64,000 bases of DNA from Brachynemurus nebulosus (GCA_035578155.1 JAPWDM010000034.1:2234501-2298500), one strand, 5' to 3'. Positions 49,982 to 61,912 are shown, counted from the first letter of the stretch. Translations and numbers: made by a program. The notes: generated from the letters alone by a model not told the origin.

Positions 49982-52900
49982 GTTTGTAAATAAATTTTTG
50001 AAATTAATTCTGTACAAAAATCAGTTCTGAATACGCATGATTTTCATGCAATTAATTCTGTGGTCACAAGCCAAAGTATCTTAAGTCAATTTAAGTAAAA
50101 AAACAGATTTATATTTATTATTGCATACTGTTCATTAAAACATTACGTAATAATGCCAAGTTGACCTACGTTTTTCTCAACTTAAATAGGAAAAAATTTA
50201 CAGCAGGGAAACAGTAGTCTATTTTTTATAGGCCCTATCAAACGTAAAAACTCGGCCTCTGAAAAATAAAAATTTTAGACTTAAGATACTTTAGCTTGTG
50301 GCCACAGAATTTGTATGCCATTGACTTGATCCAATCGACACTAATGCTATCTATCAGTGTCTAATCAAAACAATTGAAAACATGTAGCTATAATACATGC
50401 AGTATATTCTTGTTTCACATCGGGATTACATTCTTCAGAAATGCCGCATAAATTAAATCCACGTATATTAACAATTGGTTTTTATGTAAATTTAGGAATT
50501 AGGTTGTAGGTTCAAAACTATTTTCCTACAAAGAATTAAAATGTTATAAAAAGAATTATAAGACACACTTCACTCGACTTGAAGATTTCTGTTCACAATT
50601 GGTTCCTCTTTAACTAATTAATCGATAAGATCATTTGCCGTTGTCAAGCAACTTTAACCAGAAAACTAACATACTGTATTTTCCGACGTATAACGCGCAC
50701 CCCAAAATTTTGAATAATTTCCTAGGTGTTTTATTTGTTCGCCATATAACGCGCACCCAAACTTTGATAATAAAATAATGAATCATATACCTATTTTATA
50801 TATTATTTTTATGTTTTTGTATATTTTATTTTTTTATTTTACCTTATTACTTAAATTTGTATTATTGTTAAATTTTCTTTTTTTTATTTATTTGATAATC
50901 CACTTACTATTGACAGAAGAATATATAATATTAAAACAAAAGCAATCATAATTTTTACTCAGTCTTATATCCAGCGTATAACGCGCACCACGAAATTTGT
51001 ACTATATTTTTGGTATTCAAGGTGCGCGTTATACGCCGGAAAATACGGTAATTTTTAAATTACTATAGATATTCAAAATGCTTCTCTAACGACAACATTC
51101 TCTTTTTTTAAATATTTCTTTACTTTAAAAAGTGTATAGAAATTCGATAATGTTTAAACTGAATCCTAGGAAAGGAGAAATGACGTACATATAATAAAAT
51201 CAGTGAGTGTAAAATGAAAATATACTGTCAAAATTTAAAACGCGTATAATCAAAACCGTATAAAAATCGCGTAAAACGAGGGTCTGCTGTTATTAATTGT
51301 AATACAGTACAGCCATCTATAATTATTTCATGAAAGTAACTGATAGGAAGATAGTCATCTATTATGAATGTCTAATAGAAACAAAGCAAACCGTTAAAAA
51401 TATGTACCTAATAATACATAATTAGTTATTAGCATGATTTATATTTTACTGGTTCATCCAATAATGTTTCTGGTATCGGATTTGGACACTTCCACTAAAT
51501 TACTCTTTTCTTGATTAATTTAACCGTGATTACTTAACAGTTAGTAGCAATGAAACTGGAACGAAATACTGGTTACATTACTTCTAACATAAATTAGCAT
51601 TGATAGCTGAAAAACTAGCATTTAAAACTAACGTCTTATACGTATCACTTTGCAACCACAACCATAAGTGACTAGTTAACGATTCATGCAGTTGTACAAT
51701 GCGCTTCCATATTAAAACTGCAATGCATACACGTCCGACCATGCACTAGCCACCGTTTTGCCGCTGGTGCTTCTGCATTTAGGCCTTAAGTCCTGTAAAA
51801 TATTTTGAAAACTGTTTGACCATAAATTATTTAAAAAATTAAAAGCCTGTTAGAAATTGCTAGCATTTTCAATAAAATTAATTGTATTAATTTTCAGTAC
51901 CAGCTCCAGAACATAAGAAACCGACCGATTATGTTAGTGGTTTATTTAAATTAGAAGTTACTTCTCGGCCGCGGCCAAACTCTGGAACATTTAGAAATTC
52001 TTCGACTGCTGTTAATAGTTCAACATCTATGACTCTCACATCTGATAGTTTATCAACAATCAGTATACAAAAGTAAGCATTATTTAAACAAGTTTAGTGT
52101 TGAATAGTTTAGAAACAAAATTAATGATTTATCTTAGGTCTGTATCACCATCGTACAATGAACCTTCTAGTCCTTTATCAGCAACGTCCACCTACTTTAC
52201 AACGTCGGAACCAAAAGCGAAATTCTTAACACGGTATAGTCGAGACATGACACAATTTAACGGAGTTCAGGACACCAAAGATCTTAACCAAAAGAAAGTA
52301 AGTGTGTTTCTGGGATCTTAACTGATCAATTTTACATGAATTTCATATTTAATATTATTTATTTGGATTTTAGGAAGAATTAATGAACCGTTTAGATCGA
52401 AAATTGGAAGTGTTGCGAAGTGAGCAATTGGTTGTGAACGAAGAAAACCGTATCAATGACGCATTAGGTGAACAAGTTACAAATTATGTAAGTCGTTTAG
52501 CCAGACCGCAAGAAGTAGCGAAATATCGTCTTCATGTCGAAGAAGTTGGAAAAATTACTAGTCTTCTATTAGGACTTTCTGGTCGTTTAGCACGGGCAGA
52601 AAATGCACTTATGGGATTATCATCCGATCATGCAGAGCGGGTGAGTATCTTAACTTTCTTTTGAAATAAAGTAAATCAGAAACAGCTATAAAGTACCGCT
52701 ATTTTTATTTGACTTGCGCCTACTTAAATTACGGTAAACAAATTTAAAAAAGGAAATAAACTCCTATATAGAGAAAAATTAACTGTTAAATTAAAACTCC
52801 AGTGGTAACACATTCTCTCAATAAATATACATAATTTCAATTCTACGATTTTGATTAAGACTTTAATTTAAATACTGATTTTATAATTCACACGAGTAAA

Positions 52901-54443
52901 ATCGGCATATCTTAAATTAATATTAAAAGACGATAAATTGCTAGTTATGAATATCCACAGAAACAGTCTTCAATTTATATCGTTTCAAGCTACATTAAAC
53001 AATATTTTGGCACTACTCCTTACTCTAACGTCATTTTTTCCGAGGTACGTCACAGGACTAGATATATTTTTGTTGATATTTTTGGACAAACAACATAAAT
53101 TTTGAAAAAATCTAAAGTTAATAGTGAAACATCACTGTATATCAGCAACAAAGCAAATAAGTTTAAATGGATACGTTTTTTAAATGTTTAAAATTGTTTG
53201 TACTTAGTATTATATAAAAAACGAATAAGTAAATCTGCGAAGCTACTTTATTCACTAGTGTCATAAATGGCGTATAACCATGTCTCTATCACTCTTCATA
53301 AACTTTTTATACGATAGTCCACATTTTTCATCAACAGGGTGTCCACAGCTCATCATAAAAAAAAAATCCCTGACTTTTCATGACTTTAGGTTCGATTTTC
53401 CCTGACCATTACTTTTTTGTTTACCATTAATGGTTAAAAATATAAATGTCCAAACACGGTTTTTATTTAAATTTTAATACATACCTACATAATTTTTTAT
53501 TTTGTCAAATAGATACGTGTAAAACTGAAATTCAGGGATTGGGTCGAGCTAGATTAACTACATAAACTATTTAAACAAAATTATTATTTACGTATTGGCC
53601 CCGAATGCGGTAGTTGACACTATCAAAAATAAATTGCAAAATTATTTAAGGTACTATTAGTGAGTGAAGTTAAAAATACCCCTGTCGCAGCATCTGCATA
53701 ACAAAGCGAATTTCCAAATATTGGGCACTGGCGGATCTAATCTAAGATCTGTATCCATTTAAAATAGTTTAGCTTCCTAACAGTGAAACAATTTTAAAAA
53801 TCAGTTCAGTAGTTAATTTTTGGCGCTTTTGGGTCCTTAAGATCCTAACGAATCTTATATAGTGTAGCATATATCCATTTAAGAACATATTGTTACATTA
53901 CATAACTATAGTTTTCGATTTTTTTTCTAGGTATGCAAATATATATAAATTGTATTTCTCTCTAAATGAGGACATCATACAAAAATTTCCTTTCCATAAC
54001 GTACTCTTAAAAAATCTGACTAATTTTAATTTAAAAAGATGAGACAGTGATATTGTTATTATAACACATACACATATTGAATAACTAACTAGCACTTCTT
54101 TTATCTAGAAAGGAATTGCTAAAACGATGAAACATTTATGGTAAAAAAATTCAGCAAATTTCTTAATTTTTCTTAAAAGCTAGTTCACTTAGTAAAATGT
54201 TTTAAAAGCTTATCTTATGCTATTTTTTACGCCCTTTTCGATGGTGTCAAAAAAATTAAAAAGAATTTTGAATTCTAGCCAAATTTTGCAAAAAAAAAAA
54301 ACACTAAAAATGGCCAAAAAACCTACTTCTGGGCATCCGACGTGTCTGGCTAACGAACTTAGCCGAGCCAGTCCGGATTCCCGCACGCATACCAAATTTA
54401 ATAAGCATTAAACGCTTCATTCGAGAGTTATCGTGTACACACA

Positions 54444-54533
<90 letters not shown>

Positions 54534-55653
54534 TTAGTGAAGTAGATTTTCGGGTTCTAGAGGATCCAAAACAAATTTCTACCACAGTCCCGGACTTAGT
54601 AGGTCTTACCATAAGAGCTGCTGTAATAGCTGAATTTTCAAAATGGAAATTCGCTAAAAGACTTTAAATAATTTTTTTTAAGTGAAAAATTTATTTTTAG
54701 GTATATTATCACCTATTTTCCCTGACTTTCCAGAACATTTCGTGAAATCCCTGATTTTCTCTGACCCCTAAGAGCTTCCCTGACCTTTCCAGAATGTGGA
54801 CACCCTGATCAAAATTTCATCTAAAATAAATGAAAATAAATTACAATATTTAAAAAAAAAATCATTTAATTCAACCTAGAAAGAATGATTGTTTGTTCTA
54901 GTGACCGTTCATTAACACATAACTTACTAACAATAATTATGTACTCAAACATATTACGATAATTAATTTTGACATTGATGAAAAATAGCTGACATGTCCC
55001 AATTCTATTTATTATAGGGACTCTAGCCTACAAGTACCATCAGAGCCACGTAGCGGACAGTGACAATAAAAATTCGTCCTTGAACATGAGTGGCAGGGAC
55101 ATGTTTTGAATCAAACAATGAATAAGAAAAAGTATATGATTAACATAGCAAATAAAACAAGAAAGACAATTTGTAATGAAAATATCATTTTTGCTTGCGA
55201 GATTATACAATCACTCATGTATTTTTAAAACTACATAAATCAACCAATTTTAATCAAAAATTTTATATCAGAGCTGTTTGTTTCTTTTTTTTGTTCCTTA
55301 ATTAGCTGTTGTCTTAAAATATGTAGTTGACACTATTTTTCCTAAATATATAATGTTTATTAATCAAAATTGTTTTCTTTTATTTACAGAAAATTTTAGA
55401 AAGTAAACGTGATAAATTACAAGAACAGCTAGAAGAAGCAAAGAAATTAAAAGAAAATATCGATCGACGAAGTGTAAATGTGTCAAATATTTTATATAAA
55501 TATCTCAATTCCGAGGAATACGGCGATTACGATCATTTTATTAATATGAAAGCGAAATTGATAATGGATGCGCGAGAGATTGCTGATAAAATTAAACTAG
55601 GTGAAGAACAATTAACAGCATTACGAGAGACGTTAAATGTTAAAAGTGATTAA
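48813..55653 (+). CDS. Shroom: Shroom, C-terminal 677 codons in five exons
   Basis: Shroom proteins bind F-actin and recruit Rho kinase through the C-terminal ASD2 coiled coil, activating apical myosin II and constricting epithelial cells. Exons 48813-49981, 51898-52072, 52138-52297, 52374-52640 and 55390-55653 join in frame at every junction and end at TAA 55651. The first in-window exon encodes a low-complexity Ser/Pro/Thr-rich linker. The last three hold the ASD2 region, with EELMNRLDRKLEVLRSEQL, YVSRLARPQEVAKYRLHVEE, KLKENIDRRSVNVSNILYKY, YDHFINMKAKLIMDAREIAD and KIKLGEEQLTALRETL, which I recognise as the family's hallmark. The first base of 48813 completes a codon begun in an upstream exon, so the N-terminus, with the start codon, is not in view. 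The coding sequence shows no break. Function is inferred from the family. Confidence 0.93.
50058..50307. mobile_element. MITE with CTGTGG(T/C)CACAAGC ends, in Shroom intron
   Basis: CTGTGGTCACAAGCC...AAGTATCTTAAGTC on the left pairs with GACTTAAGATACTTTAGCTT and GTGGCCACAG on the right. AATT lies at both edges. 250 bp. Confidence 0.8.
50672..51050. mobile_element. MITE with GTATTTTCCG.CGTATAACG ends, in Shroom intron
   Basis: The left end TACTGTATTTTCCGACGTAT and the right end in reverse complement TACCGTATTTTCCGGCGTAT agree over about 30 bp, with TA termini that suggest TA duplication. The inner motif GTATAACGCGCACC appears four times: both ends and internally near 50745 and 50975. 379 bp. 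Confidence 0.85.
51898..52072 (+). CDS. Shroom: Shroom exon 2 of window
   Basis: Acceptor TTTTCAG (to 51897), donor GTAAGC (52073). With the leftover G from the previous exon, the frame reads VPAPEHKKPTDYVSGLFKLE, then TSRPRPNSGTFRNSSTAVN and a Ser/Thr-rich end. KPTDYVSGLF resembles the conserved stretch preceding ASD2 in Shroom proteins. Confidence 0.9.
52138..52297 (+). CDS. Shroom: Shroom exon 3 of window
   Basis: Acceptor TTATCTTAG (to 52137), donor GTAAGT (52298); only 65 bp of intron separates it from the previous exon. Encodes SVSPSYNEPSSPLSATSTYF, TTSEPKAKFLTRYSRDM and QDTKDLNQKK. Confidence 0.92.
52374..52640 (+). CDS. Shroom: Shroom exon 4 of window: first half of ASD2
   Basis: Acceptor TTTTAG (to 52373), donor GTGAGT (52641), 89 whole codons. 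Encodes EELMNRLDRKLEVLRSEQL, YVSRLARPQEVAKYRLHVEE and SLLLGLSGRLARAENALMGL, the helical first part of ASD2 with leucine-rich heptads. Confidence 0.95.
53335..54807 (-). mobile_element. CAGGGTGTCCAC transposon, copy 2, interrupted
   Basis: CAGGGTGTCCAC at the left and GTGGACACCCTG at the right, flanked by ATCAA on both sides (53330-53334, 54808-54812). Internal order is inverted relative to copy 1 at 3671-4526. The two match from the ends until the family A insertion at about 53676-54659, which splits GAAGTTAAAAA from AGACTTT; the joined site is intact in copy 1. Confidence 0.9.
53676..54659 (+). mobile_element. Family A element inserted in a known empty site
   Basis: From TACCCCTGTCGCAGCATCTG through CATAACAAAGCGAATTTCC, CATCCGACGTGTCTGGC, TTATCGTGTACACACA, (TA)n (54446-54527) and TTTTAGTGAAGTAGATTTTC to GGAAATTCGCTAAAA. 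Comparison with copy 1 of its host shows the insertion falls inside an A-run with little or no target duplication, as expected for Helitron-like insertion. Subterminal inverted repeats (GCGAATTTCC / GGAAATTCGC), a central microsatellite and a CTAA-type 3' end fit DINE-1/HINE elements; this class is inferred. Confidence 0.75.
54820..55025 (+). repeat. Truncated copy of the 39.2-kb MITE
   Basis: Aligns with about 39280-39483 through TCATTTA.TT.AACCTA.AAAGAAT, CGTTCATTAA, ACAATAATT.TGTACTCAAA and the end ATTATAGGGACTCTA. Left terminus missing. Confidence 0.7.
55042..55090 (+). repeat. Short repeat fragment, inverted partner at 63548-63597
   Basis: GCCACGTAGCGGACAGTGAC followed by AATAAAAATTCGTCCTTGAA is the reverse complement of text near 63550, with about three differences over 49 bp. 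Source element unknown. Confidence 0.65.
55390..55653 (+). CDS. Shroom: Shroom terminal exon: second half of ASD2 and stop
   Basis: Acceptor TTATTTACAG (to 55389). 87 codons plus TAA at 55651-55653. Encodes KILESKRDKLQEQLEEAKKL, ENIDRRSVNVSNILYKYL and YDHFINMKAKLIMDAREIAD. The preceding intron (2.75 kb) is swollen by nested transposons. Confidence 0.95.
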   Translation, partial: KILESKRDKLQEQLEEAKKLKENIDRRSVNVSNILYKYLNSEEYGDYDHFINMKAKLIMDAREIADKIKLGEEQLTALRETLNVKSD

Positions 55654-57305
55654 TGAACAAAAACATTTTCCATATCAAATTATTTTTAAAAAAATTGTGG
55701 GTGCCTAGTCTTCGTGCTTTTTCTCTCAATTGCGATCCCAACTCAACATACAAACCATTTTAACCGGATTAAATATGGTAGATCAAAAACAGAAAACATT
55801 TGTAAAAAATAAAAATAATAAAATTTTATAGTTTTTAATCAAGTTGGGAAAAAGACTGTGTGATAATATATTTTTATACGATAAAATATTTTTAAGGAAC
55901 TTACGTTATATTAAAATATATAAATTTATTATAAATATAATTTATATAATATGGTACTTAACATAATTGTGCATAAAATTTAAAAAAAAATCAAATTTTT
56001 GTAGGTTTTACCTCGCAAATATTTTTTTTGTAAATAAACTATAAAATTATCGCTTTCTTCATAATACCGAATAACTACAAATAATCAGTTTATTTACAAT
56101 TAATCTTACTCTATTAACTTTTAATTATATTTGCGAATCCTTACATAAATAGTAAAGAAAAACATCCAAGTTTTTCCATTTACTACTATTTTATGTATGA
56201 GGATAAATCCGAAGTTATGTCGATCCGGTCTGATCGAACACCTCTTGCTGCTTGGAACATAATTTTCAAAATTATGCACAAGCGGATAAGACGGTGAAAA
56301 TTTTTCCAAACATTGCAAATATTTGGGGGACACTGTAAAAAAAAGTGATTTAAATAGTAAGTTTAATAAATCGGCTGTTATTTTTGCATCGTTTAAAGTT
56401 GTATGTTTTTCTTACAATATTCTCTAAGTTATTATTAATTAATTATAATTAAACAGAACATCGTCCTATCAAAAGTATTTTTAAACAAAAATGCAAAATA
56501 TTGTATCATCTGTATAAATTAATTAAAACTATGTTTCAATTTAATTTTAATATTATTTTTTTGTAAAAAAAAGAAAATCAAATTTAAAGGAATACCAAGT
56601 ATAATAATTTTAAAAAATTTTAATAAATTATTCCTGATACTTAAACCAATTAATGAAAATTGTTTGCACAATTCTAATTAATATTTATCGGTAAATTTGT
56701 ACCGAAGTGTGGAGTTACTTTAATAACAAAAATTTTTGGTATTGAATATGAGTCAAATTGTTTCATTCTATTCTAGTATGCCAAAAGTAATTTTCGAAAT
56801 TGACTGTTGATAGTTTTGCTATAAGGAATGATTAATTAAATTTTTTTGAATTATAATTTTTGTAAATATTTATCTAATATCGATTCTTGTAAAAACAAAA
56901 GAATCGAATAGAATGGTGCTTCGGAATTAAAATAGAAATTGTTTCATATGTTGCAAAAATCATTTTTTCATGTGAATTTGTTGTTTGTCCATATTTTATT
57001 ATTAAATACAATCTAATTTACGGAAACACATGAAACATTTTCTATAATATTAGTTGTTAAATAACGTGTGATTTTTTTTCTAAAAAAAAAAAAAAAATAA
57101 TTGTGTTATTTTAATTGAGTCTCGTCAATCGAAAAATGTAGTTTATTCATTTTACAATAGTCTTATTAAAATAAGTATGCATATTATGTTTTTTTGTCTT
57201 AAGTTAATATTTTATTATTACAGATTTCTTTGTAAATTACATTTATATCAAATCATGGCAACTTTATGCCCGCTTTACTACAAATAAATAACACACGAAT
57301 ATTTA
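55654..57305 (+). promoter_or_regulatory. Shroom 3' UTR and candidate poly(A) signals
   Basis: A+T-rich region after the stop. AATAAA occurs at 56033-56038 and 57283-57288, among others. The second is followed by a T-rich patch and then repeat sequence, so the transcript probably ends by about 57310. No open frame of interest. Confidence 0.5.
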
Positions 57306-57360
57306 AACTGTTTTTTTTTATTCATTCAAAAATGTTATTTTTTCCAGTTATTCTATAAGC

Positions 57361-57566
57361 AGGGCCGGCGCAAGGTTATTTAGTGCCCCCTAAAAACCCC
57401 CTAAAAACACTTATTTAGACATAATAACAGTTAAAAGCCATACAATGAATCTTCAACTTTTAACATGTAAAAGTTTTTCACAAACTATATATTATTAACA
57501 CAATTAAATCAGTACCTAATGCTTATTTATTTACCATAAATTATTTTTCTTAATTAATAAATAAAA
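57361..57566 (+). repeat. One-sided hAT-like end
   Basis: CAGGGCCGGCGCAAGG with TTTAGTGCCCCCTAAAAAC looks like a hAT terminus, but no partner end or 8-bp duplication was found; family A sequence takes over at 57567. Confidence 0.45.
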
Positions 57567-58052
57567 TACCCCTGTCGCAGCATCCTGCATAACATAGCGA
57601 ATTTCCATTTGCAAAAGTACGTTTTTCTCGGAAACTAGTTGATATAGAGTAATTGTAAATAAAAAAAACCTTCTTTATGTGAATTTTCTGTCTCATTCCG
57701 CCAAATCTTTTTCACGAAAAATGTCCAAAACATTGTAAACGTTTTCACGAAATTTCTTAAAAATAAGATGTTTCGTTCTTGAGTTATCGTGCGGACACAT
57801 TTATATATATATTTACTAAGTGTCCGCACGATAACTCAAGAAAGAAACATCTTATTTTTAAGAAATTTCGTGAAAACGTTTACGATGTTTTGGACATTTT
57901 TCGTGAAAAAGATTTGGCGGAATGAGGCAGAAAATTCACATAAAGAAGGTTTTTTTTTATTTACAATTACTCTATATCAACTAGTTTCCGAGAAAAACGT
58001 ACTTTTGTAAATGGAAATTCGCTATGTTATGCAGGATGCTGCGACAGGGGTA
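57567..58052. repeat. 486-bp near-perfect palindrome of family A half-elements
   Basis: Left arm 57567-57797, 23-nt A+T spacer, right arm 57821-58051. The left arm starts TACCCCTGTCGCAGCATCCT and ends GAGTTATCGTGCGGACA; the right arm is its inverse, ending GCTGCGACAGGGGTA. Only a few mismatches were seen over 231 bp. Each arm is the 5' half of family A, joined head to head where the (TA)n would lie. Frames on both strands (57635-57829, 57789-58010) are the same sequence read twice, not genes. Confidence 0.92.
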
Positions 58053-58330
58053 TTTATTGTATTTACACTCTACAATTAATATTTAAACTAAAATATTGGA
58101 TAAAATTTTATTATAATGTTATTCGTACAAATTACGGTAGCTCTAGTTAATATTGGAAACTGCTGAAATATTTTAAAAACGCAATTGGTAGAGGTAAAAT
58201 TTAAATTGACGTAGCATATAATTGTTTTAGAGCTCGAAAAAATATACAGGGATATTAACATATATAAATCCAGGGTCGTAGAAAAAATTAAATGTTTAAA
58301 CGGGTCTTCAGAAAAAATTAAAGGTTATAC

Positions 58331-58397
58331 AGGAGAAAAACGTACTTTTGTAAATGGAAATTCGCTATGTTATGCAGGATGCTCCGACAGGGTTATC
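58331..58397 (-). repeat. Short family A 5' end
   Basis: AAAACGTACTTTTGTAAATG, GGAAATTCGCTATGTTATGC and AGGATGCTCCGACAGGG: the outermost part of the palindrome arm only. Confidence 0.8.
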
Positions 58398-58399
58398 AT

Positions 58400-59117
<718 letters not shown>

Positions 59118-59289
59118 GTAAAGAGTAACAAAACAAAAAACTGCAATTTTGCTTTTCCTAGTCTCAAGCTTAGATATTATAAGAACTAGTTCATTAAAGA
59201 TGATGGTTTGCGCTAATTCTTGTTCAATTGATATTGTCGCCAAGCCTACCAGTCTTTTCTACGTCATAGACTGCGTCATTCTTCTAGAC

Positions 59290-59725
59290 TGAAATCATAT
59301 CCGTCATTAACTGGCATAACATTAGATCATGTAATATGAAATGTCGTTTTCCGACCACTTAGCCAATCATGTAATGCAGATAAACATCGACACTTTTTTG
59401 GGCATTAGAGAAATATTTAAAAACAATTATTCAATTGTAAATAGAATTCTTGTAGCTCGAAGCCATTTTCGCCATTATCTGGAATATTAGGTCGTGTAAT
59501 ATGAAATGTCGTTTCCGACCACTTGGTGACCATGTAGTTCAGATTTTTTTAAGCAAACTTTTCAAAGCAATTCATTAACTTTGAATAGATTTCTTATAGC
59601 TTGGAATCATTTCCATCATTAATTGGAATAGCATTAGATCGTGTAATATGAAACGTCGTTTTTCGACCACTTAGCCGACCATGTAATGTAAATAAACATC
59701 GGCACTTTTTTGAACATTAGAGAAA
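59290..59725 (+). repeat. Three-copy tandem repeat, unit about 150-165 bp
   Basis: Units contain CATTAACTGGCATAACATTA or a variant, GATC(A/G)TGTAATATGAAA, TGTCGTTTTCCGACCACTT and GCCGACCATGTAATG. GTAATATGAAA starts at about 59331, 59496 and 59643. Satellite-like, non-coding. Confidence 0.75.
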
Positions 59726-60089
59726 TGTTTGCTACTAATATATATCAGAATTTGAATTTGTTGCTTGTTTTTAGGTGTCAAAAATAAACAATATGTTGTC
59801 GTGAACTAATTGTCACATTTACACATTTAGTGTAAATTATGCAATTTTTTTTAAAATGTTTTCTTGCTACGTTAGAGCAACAAATTCTAGTATAAATATT
59901 TTTTTTATATTTGGTGTTCTTGCTATGAGGGGAGCCAGCTTATATTAAGCTAGAACCTCCCCCCCACTTTAAATGTGAATTCCTGCTAAACGAAAAGAAC
60001 AAAATTCGAACTGCGGCCACAAAGCACATAATTAACTGATAGGTGCAACATTATTAATTAATGCAGGACCTATTTTCTAAATAGGCTAA

Positions 60090-60740
60090 AGGCTCGATGA
60101 CACTGAGCGAGTTTACTCGCTACTAGCCAGCGAGTTTACAAGCTGCTAGTAAACTCGCCCAGTGTCATCATGTTCATTAGCGAACTAGCAGCTTGTAAAG
60201 AAGCGACGACAAAAGTTGAAAGCCGGGCTACTTGACTCGCTACTCACTGGCGTGTAGGCTTGTTAGCTAGTAAACTAGCCGTATATCATCATAGTTGCTA
60301 GCGACCAAGCTGCGAGTATGCCGGTAGTTGTTTCATAAAAAATAAATAAAATACTTTATTTGTCCAGTCGACGAAACTAGTTCGTGCAGAAGTTATTTTA
60401 GCTCATATTATCAAAAAGGAGTTAAAAAGAAAGGGAAAAATAAATGATAGAAAATTGTGGGTAAAACTATGAAAAAAGACGAGACCGTGGAAAAAATGAT
60501 GGTATTAAAAATAAAAAATACATATCCACATATTATTTATATTCCACTTTATTTTTTAACATTAGAATACTCCAAAAAGTTGAACAAATAAAAGAATAAA
60601 AACAAGGTTATATTTCCAATACATGGTTTAAAACTCATTAGCTAGTTGGCTAGTGAGCGAGTGGAAAGTTTTCTGTGTCATCATCACTAGCGCACTCGCT
60701 GACTTGTCCGCTTGTAAACTCGCTCAGTGTCATCGATCCT
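60090..60740. mobile_element. Harbinger/PIF-like element inside the hAT
   Basis: AGGCTCGATGACACTGAGCG at the left and, inverted at the right, AGGATCGATGACACTGAGCG. TAA flanks both sides (60087-60089, 60741-60743). Variants of CGAGTTTAC.AGC and CTAGTAAACT recur through both ends. 651 bp, no transposase. Confidence 0.88.
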
Positions 60741-60884
60741 TAAGTAGGCTGTAGCCTAGAGCGGCAGATTTTTGGGGGCGGCAAATTTTGGTAATTTTTT
60801 TTTTTTTTAATTCGTTAACAGATAAATTTATTTAAAATATTGCACGCCTGCTTAAAAACATATCTAGAATTCTAAGATATAGTA

Positions 60885-61912
60885 CAGGGATGGCGAACCT
60901 TTTTGAGACGTAGGTCAATTTTTGTTCATATTTTTTTTTAATACTAGCTCGTGGATCATTAATTTGATATTTTGTAAACACTTTTGCTTTATTTCAAATA
61001 CTACAAACGCTTTAGAATTGTAATGATCAAGCTGAAGGTTATAGACAGCATTTAAAGGGAGATTCGCTAAAAAACAAAAAAGGAAATCGATTTTTTTTCT
61101 TCATAATTTTGTTGCTTAAGGTGTTAGAAATATTCTTCTAAAATTTTATTTAAAAAAAATTAAAAATCAAAAATTTATGGGCATTTTAGTGCACGCATTT
61201 TATTATAATTCAATTTAAATAAAAAACTTAATTCTTTCTTCTGGAAAGTACGTTTTTCGGCATGGTTCCTCATGTATCTCAAAAAGTATTTGAGATATCG
61301 ACATCAATCAAAGTGCACATTATTCCTCGACACCCCCATTTTGGCAGGAACTAGGATCTTTTAGTTCTGTAATATATTTTCAAAATGGCGGCTGTTTATA
61401 GTCGAGAGAAATCGGTGATTTTTGAAAATTTATTTTCAAAATGCGATTTCTTGCTGGTTTTTTATTTTTTTTCTTAGATTTGATTTTGAACTTTTTGATT
61501 TTGGTTCACTCGAGATTTTAGAACGCGAGGAACCATCAAGGTGGAAAAATCTCGCAGTGTCGACTTCAAAGCATTTATACTCAGATCATTTTTTTTTTTT
61601 TTTGTAATCTCAACACATGTAGAAACAATGCTGTATATCTAGTTTTTTAATAATTAGTTTTATTTGTATAGAAAAAAATAATAATAATAAGGGTCGATTT
61701 TTGATGTTTTTTGGTGAATCTCCCCTTAAATTTTGCTTTTGTGTCAATGCAGTGCTTGAAAAAATCCAAGTAGAATATAAATTATCCACACAAATTAAAA
61801 AATCTAAATAAACCCGCGTAAACAAACAAATGGTTGCCTAGCAATCGTAGGTCAGTTAAAAAACTTGCGTGGGTCAGTGTCTGACCTACGGGTCATAGGG
61901 TCGGCATCACTG
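60885..61912. mobile_element. Second hAT-like element inside the first
   Basis: The left end CAGGGATGGCGAACC and the right end in reverse complement CAGTGATGCCGACCC, with GTAGGTCA following at both. ATATAGTA (60877-60884) and ATACAGTA (61913-61920) are an 8-bp duplication with one change. It carries the TTAA element at 61056-61725. Confidence 0.87.
61056..61725. mobile_element. TTAA element, innermost of the nest
   Basis: AGGGAGATTCGCTAAAAAAC on the left pairs with the inverse of TTTTTTGGTGAATCTCCCC on the right; TTAA flanks both (61052-61055, 61726-61729). Termini resemble those of the foldback element at 7339. The frames at 61422-61607 and 61610-61825 show no transposase features. Confidence 0.82.

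Larger units (their letters stand above)
49982..51897 (+). other. Shroom intron with two MITEs
   Basis: 1916 bp between exons 1 and 2 of the window. It contains the MITEs at 50058-50307 and 50672-51050. The remainder is A+T-rich and shows no alternative exon. Confidence 0.8.
52641..55389 (+). other. Last Shroom intron, filled by nested transposons
   Basis: Holds the CAGGGTGTCC element (53335-54807), the family A insertion inside it (53676-54659), a truncated MITE relative (54820-55025) and a repeat fragment at 55042-55090. No exon-like frame was found between the flanking exons. Confidence 0.8.

Noticed and set aside
49199..50017. Minus-strand frames opposite the Shroom exon
   Set aside because: Antisense shadows of the Ser/Pro-rich coding exon; the + strand frame is spliced and conserved.
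59290..59725. CRISPR-like spaced repeats
   Set aside because: Units are 150 bp or more and adjacent, with no short repeat-spacer pattern; the genome is eukaryotic.
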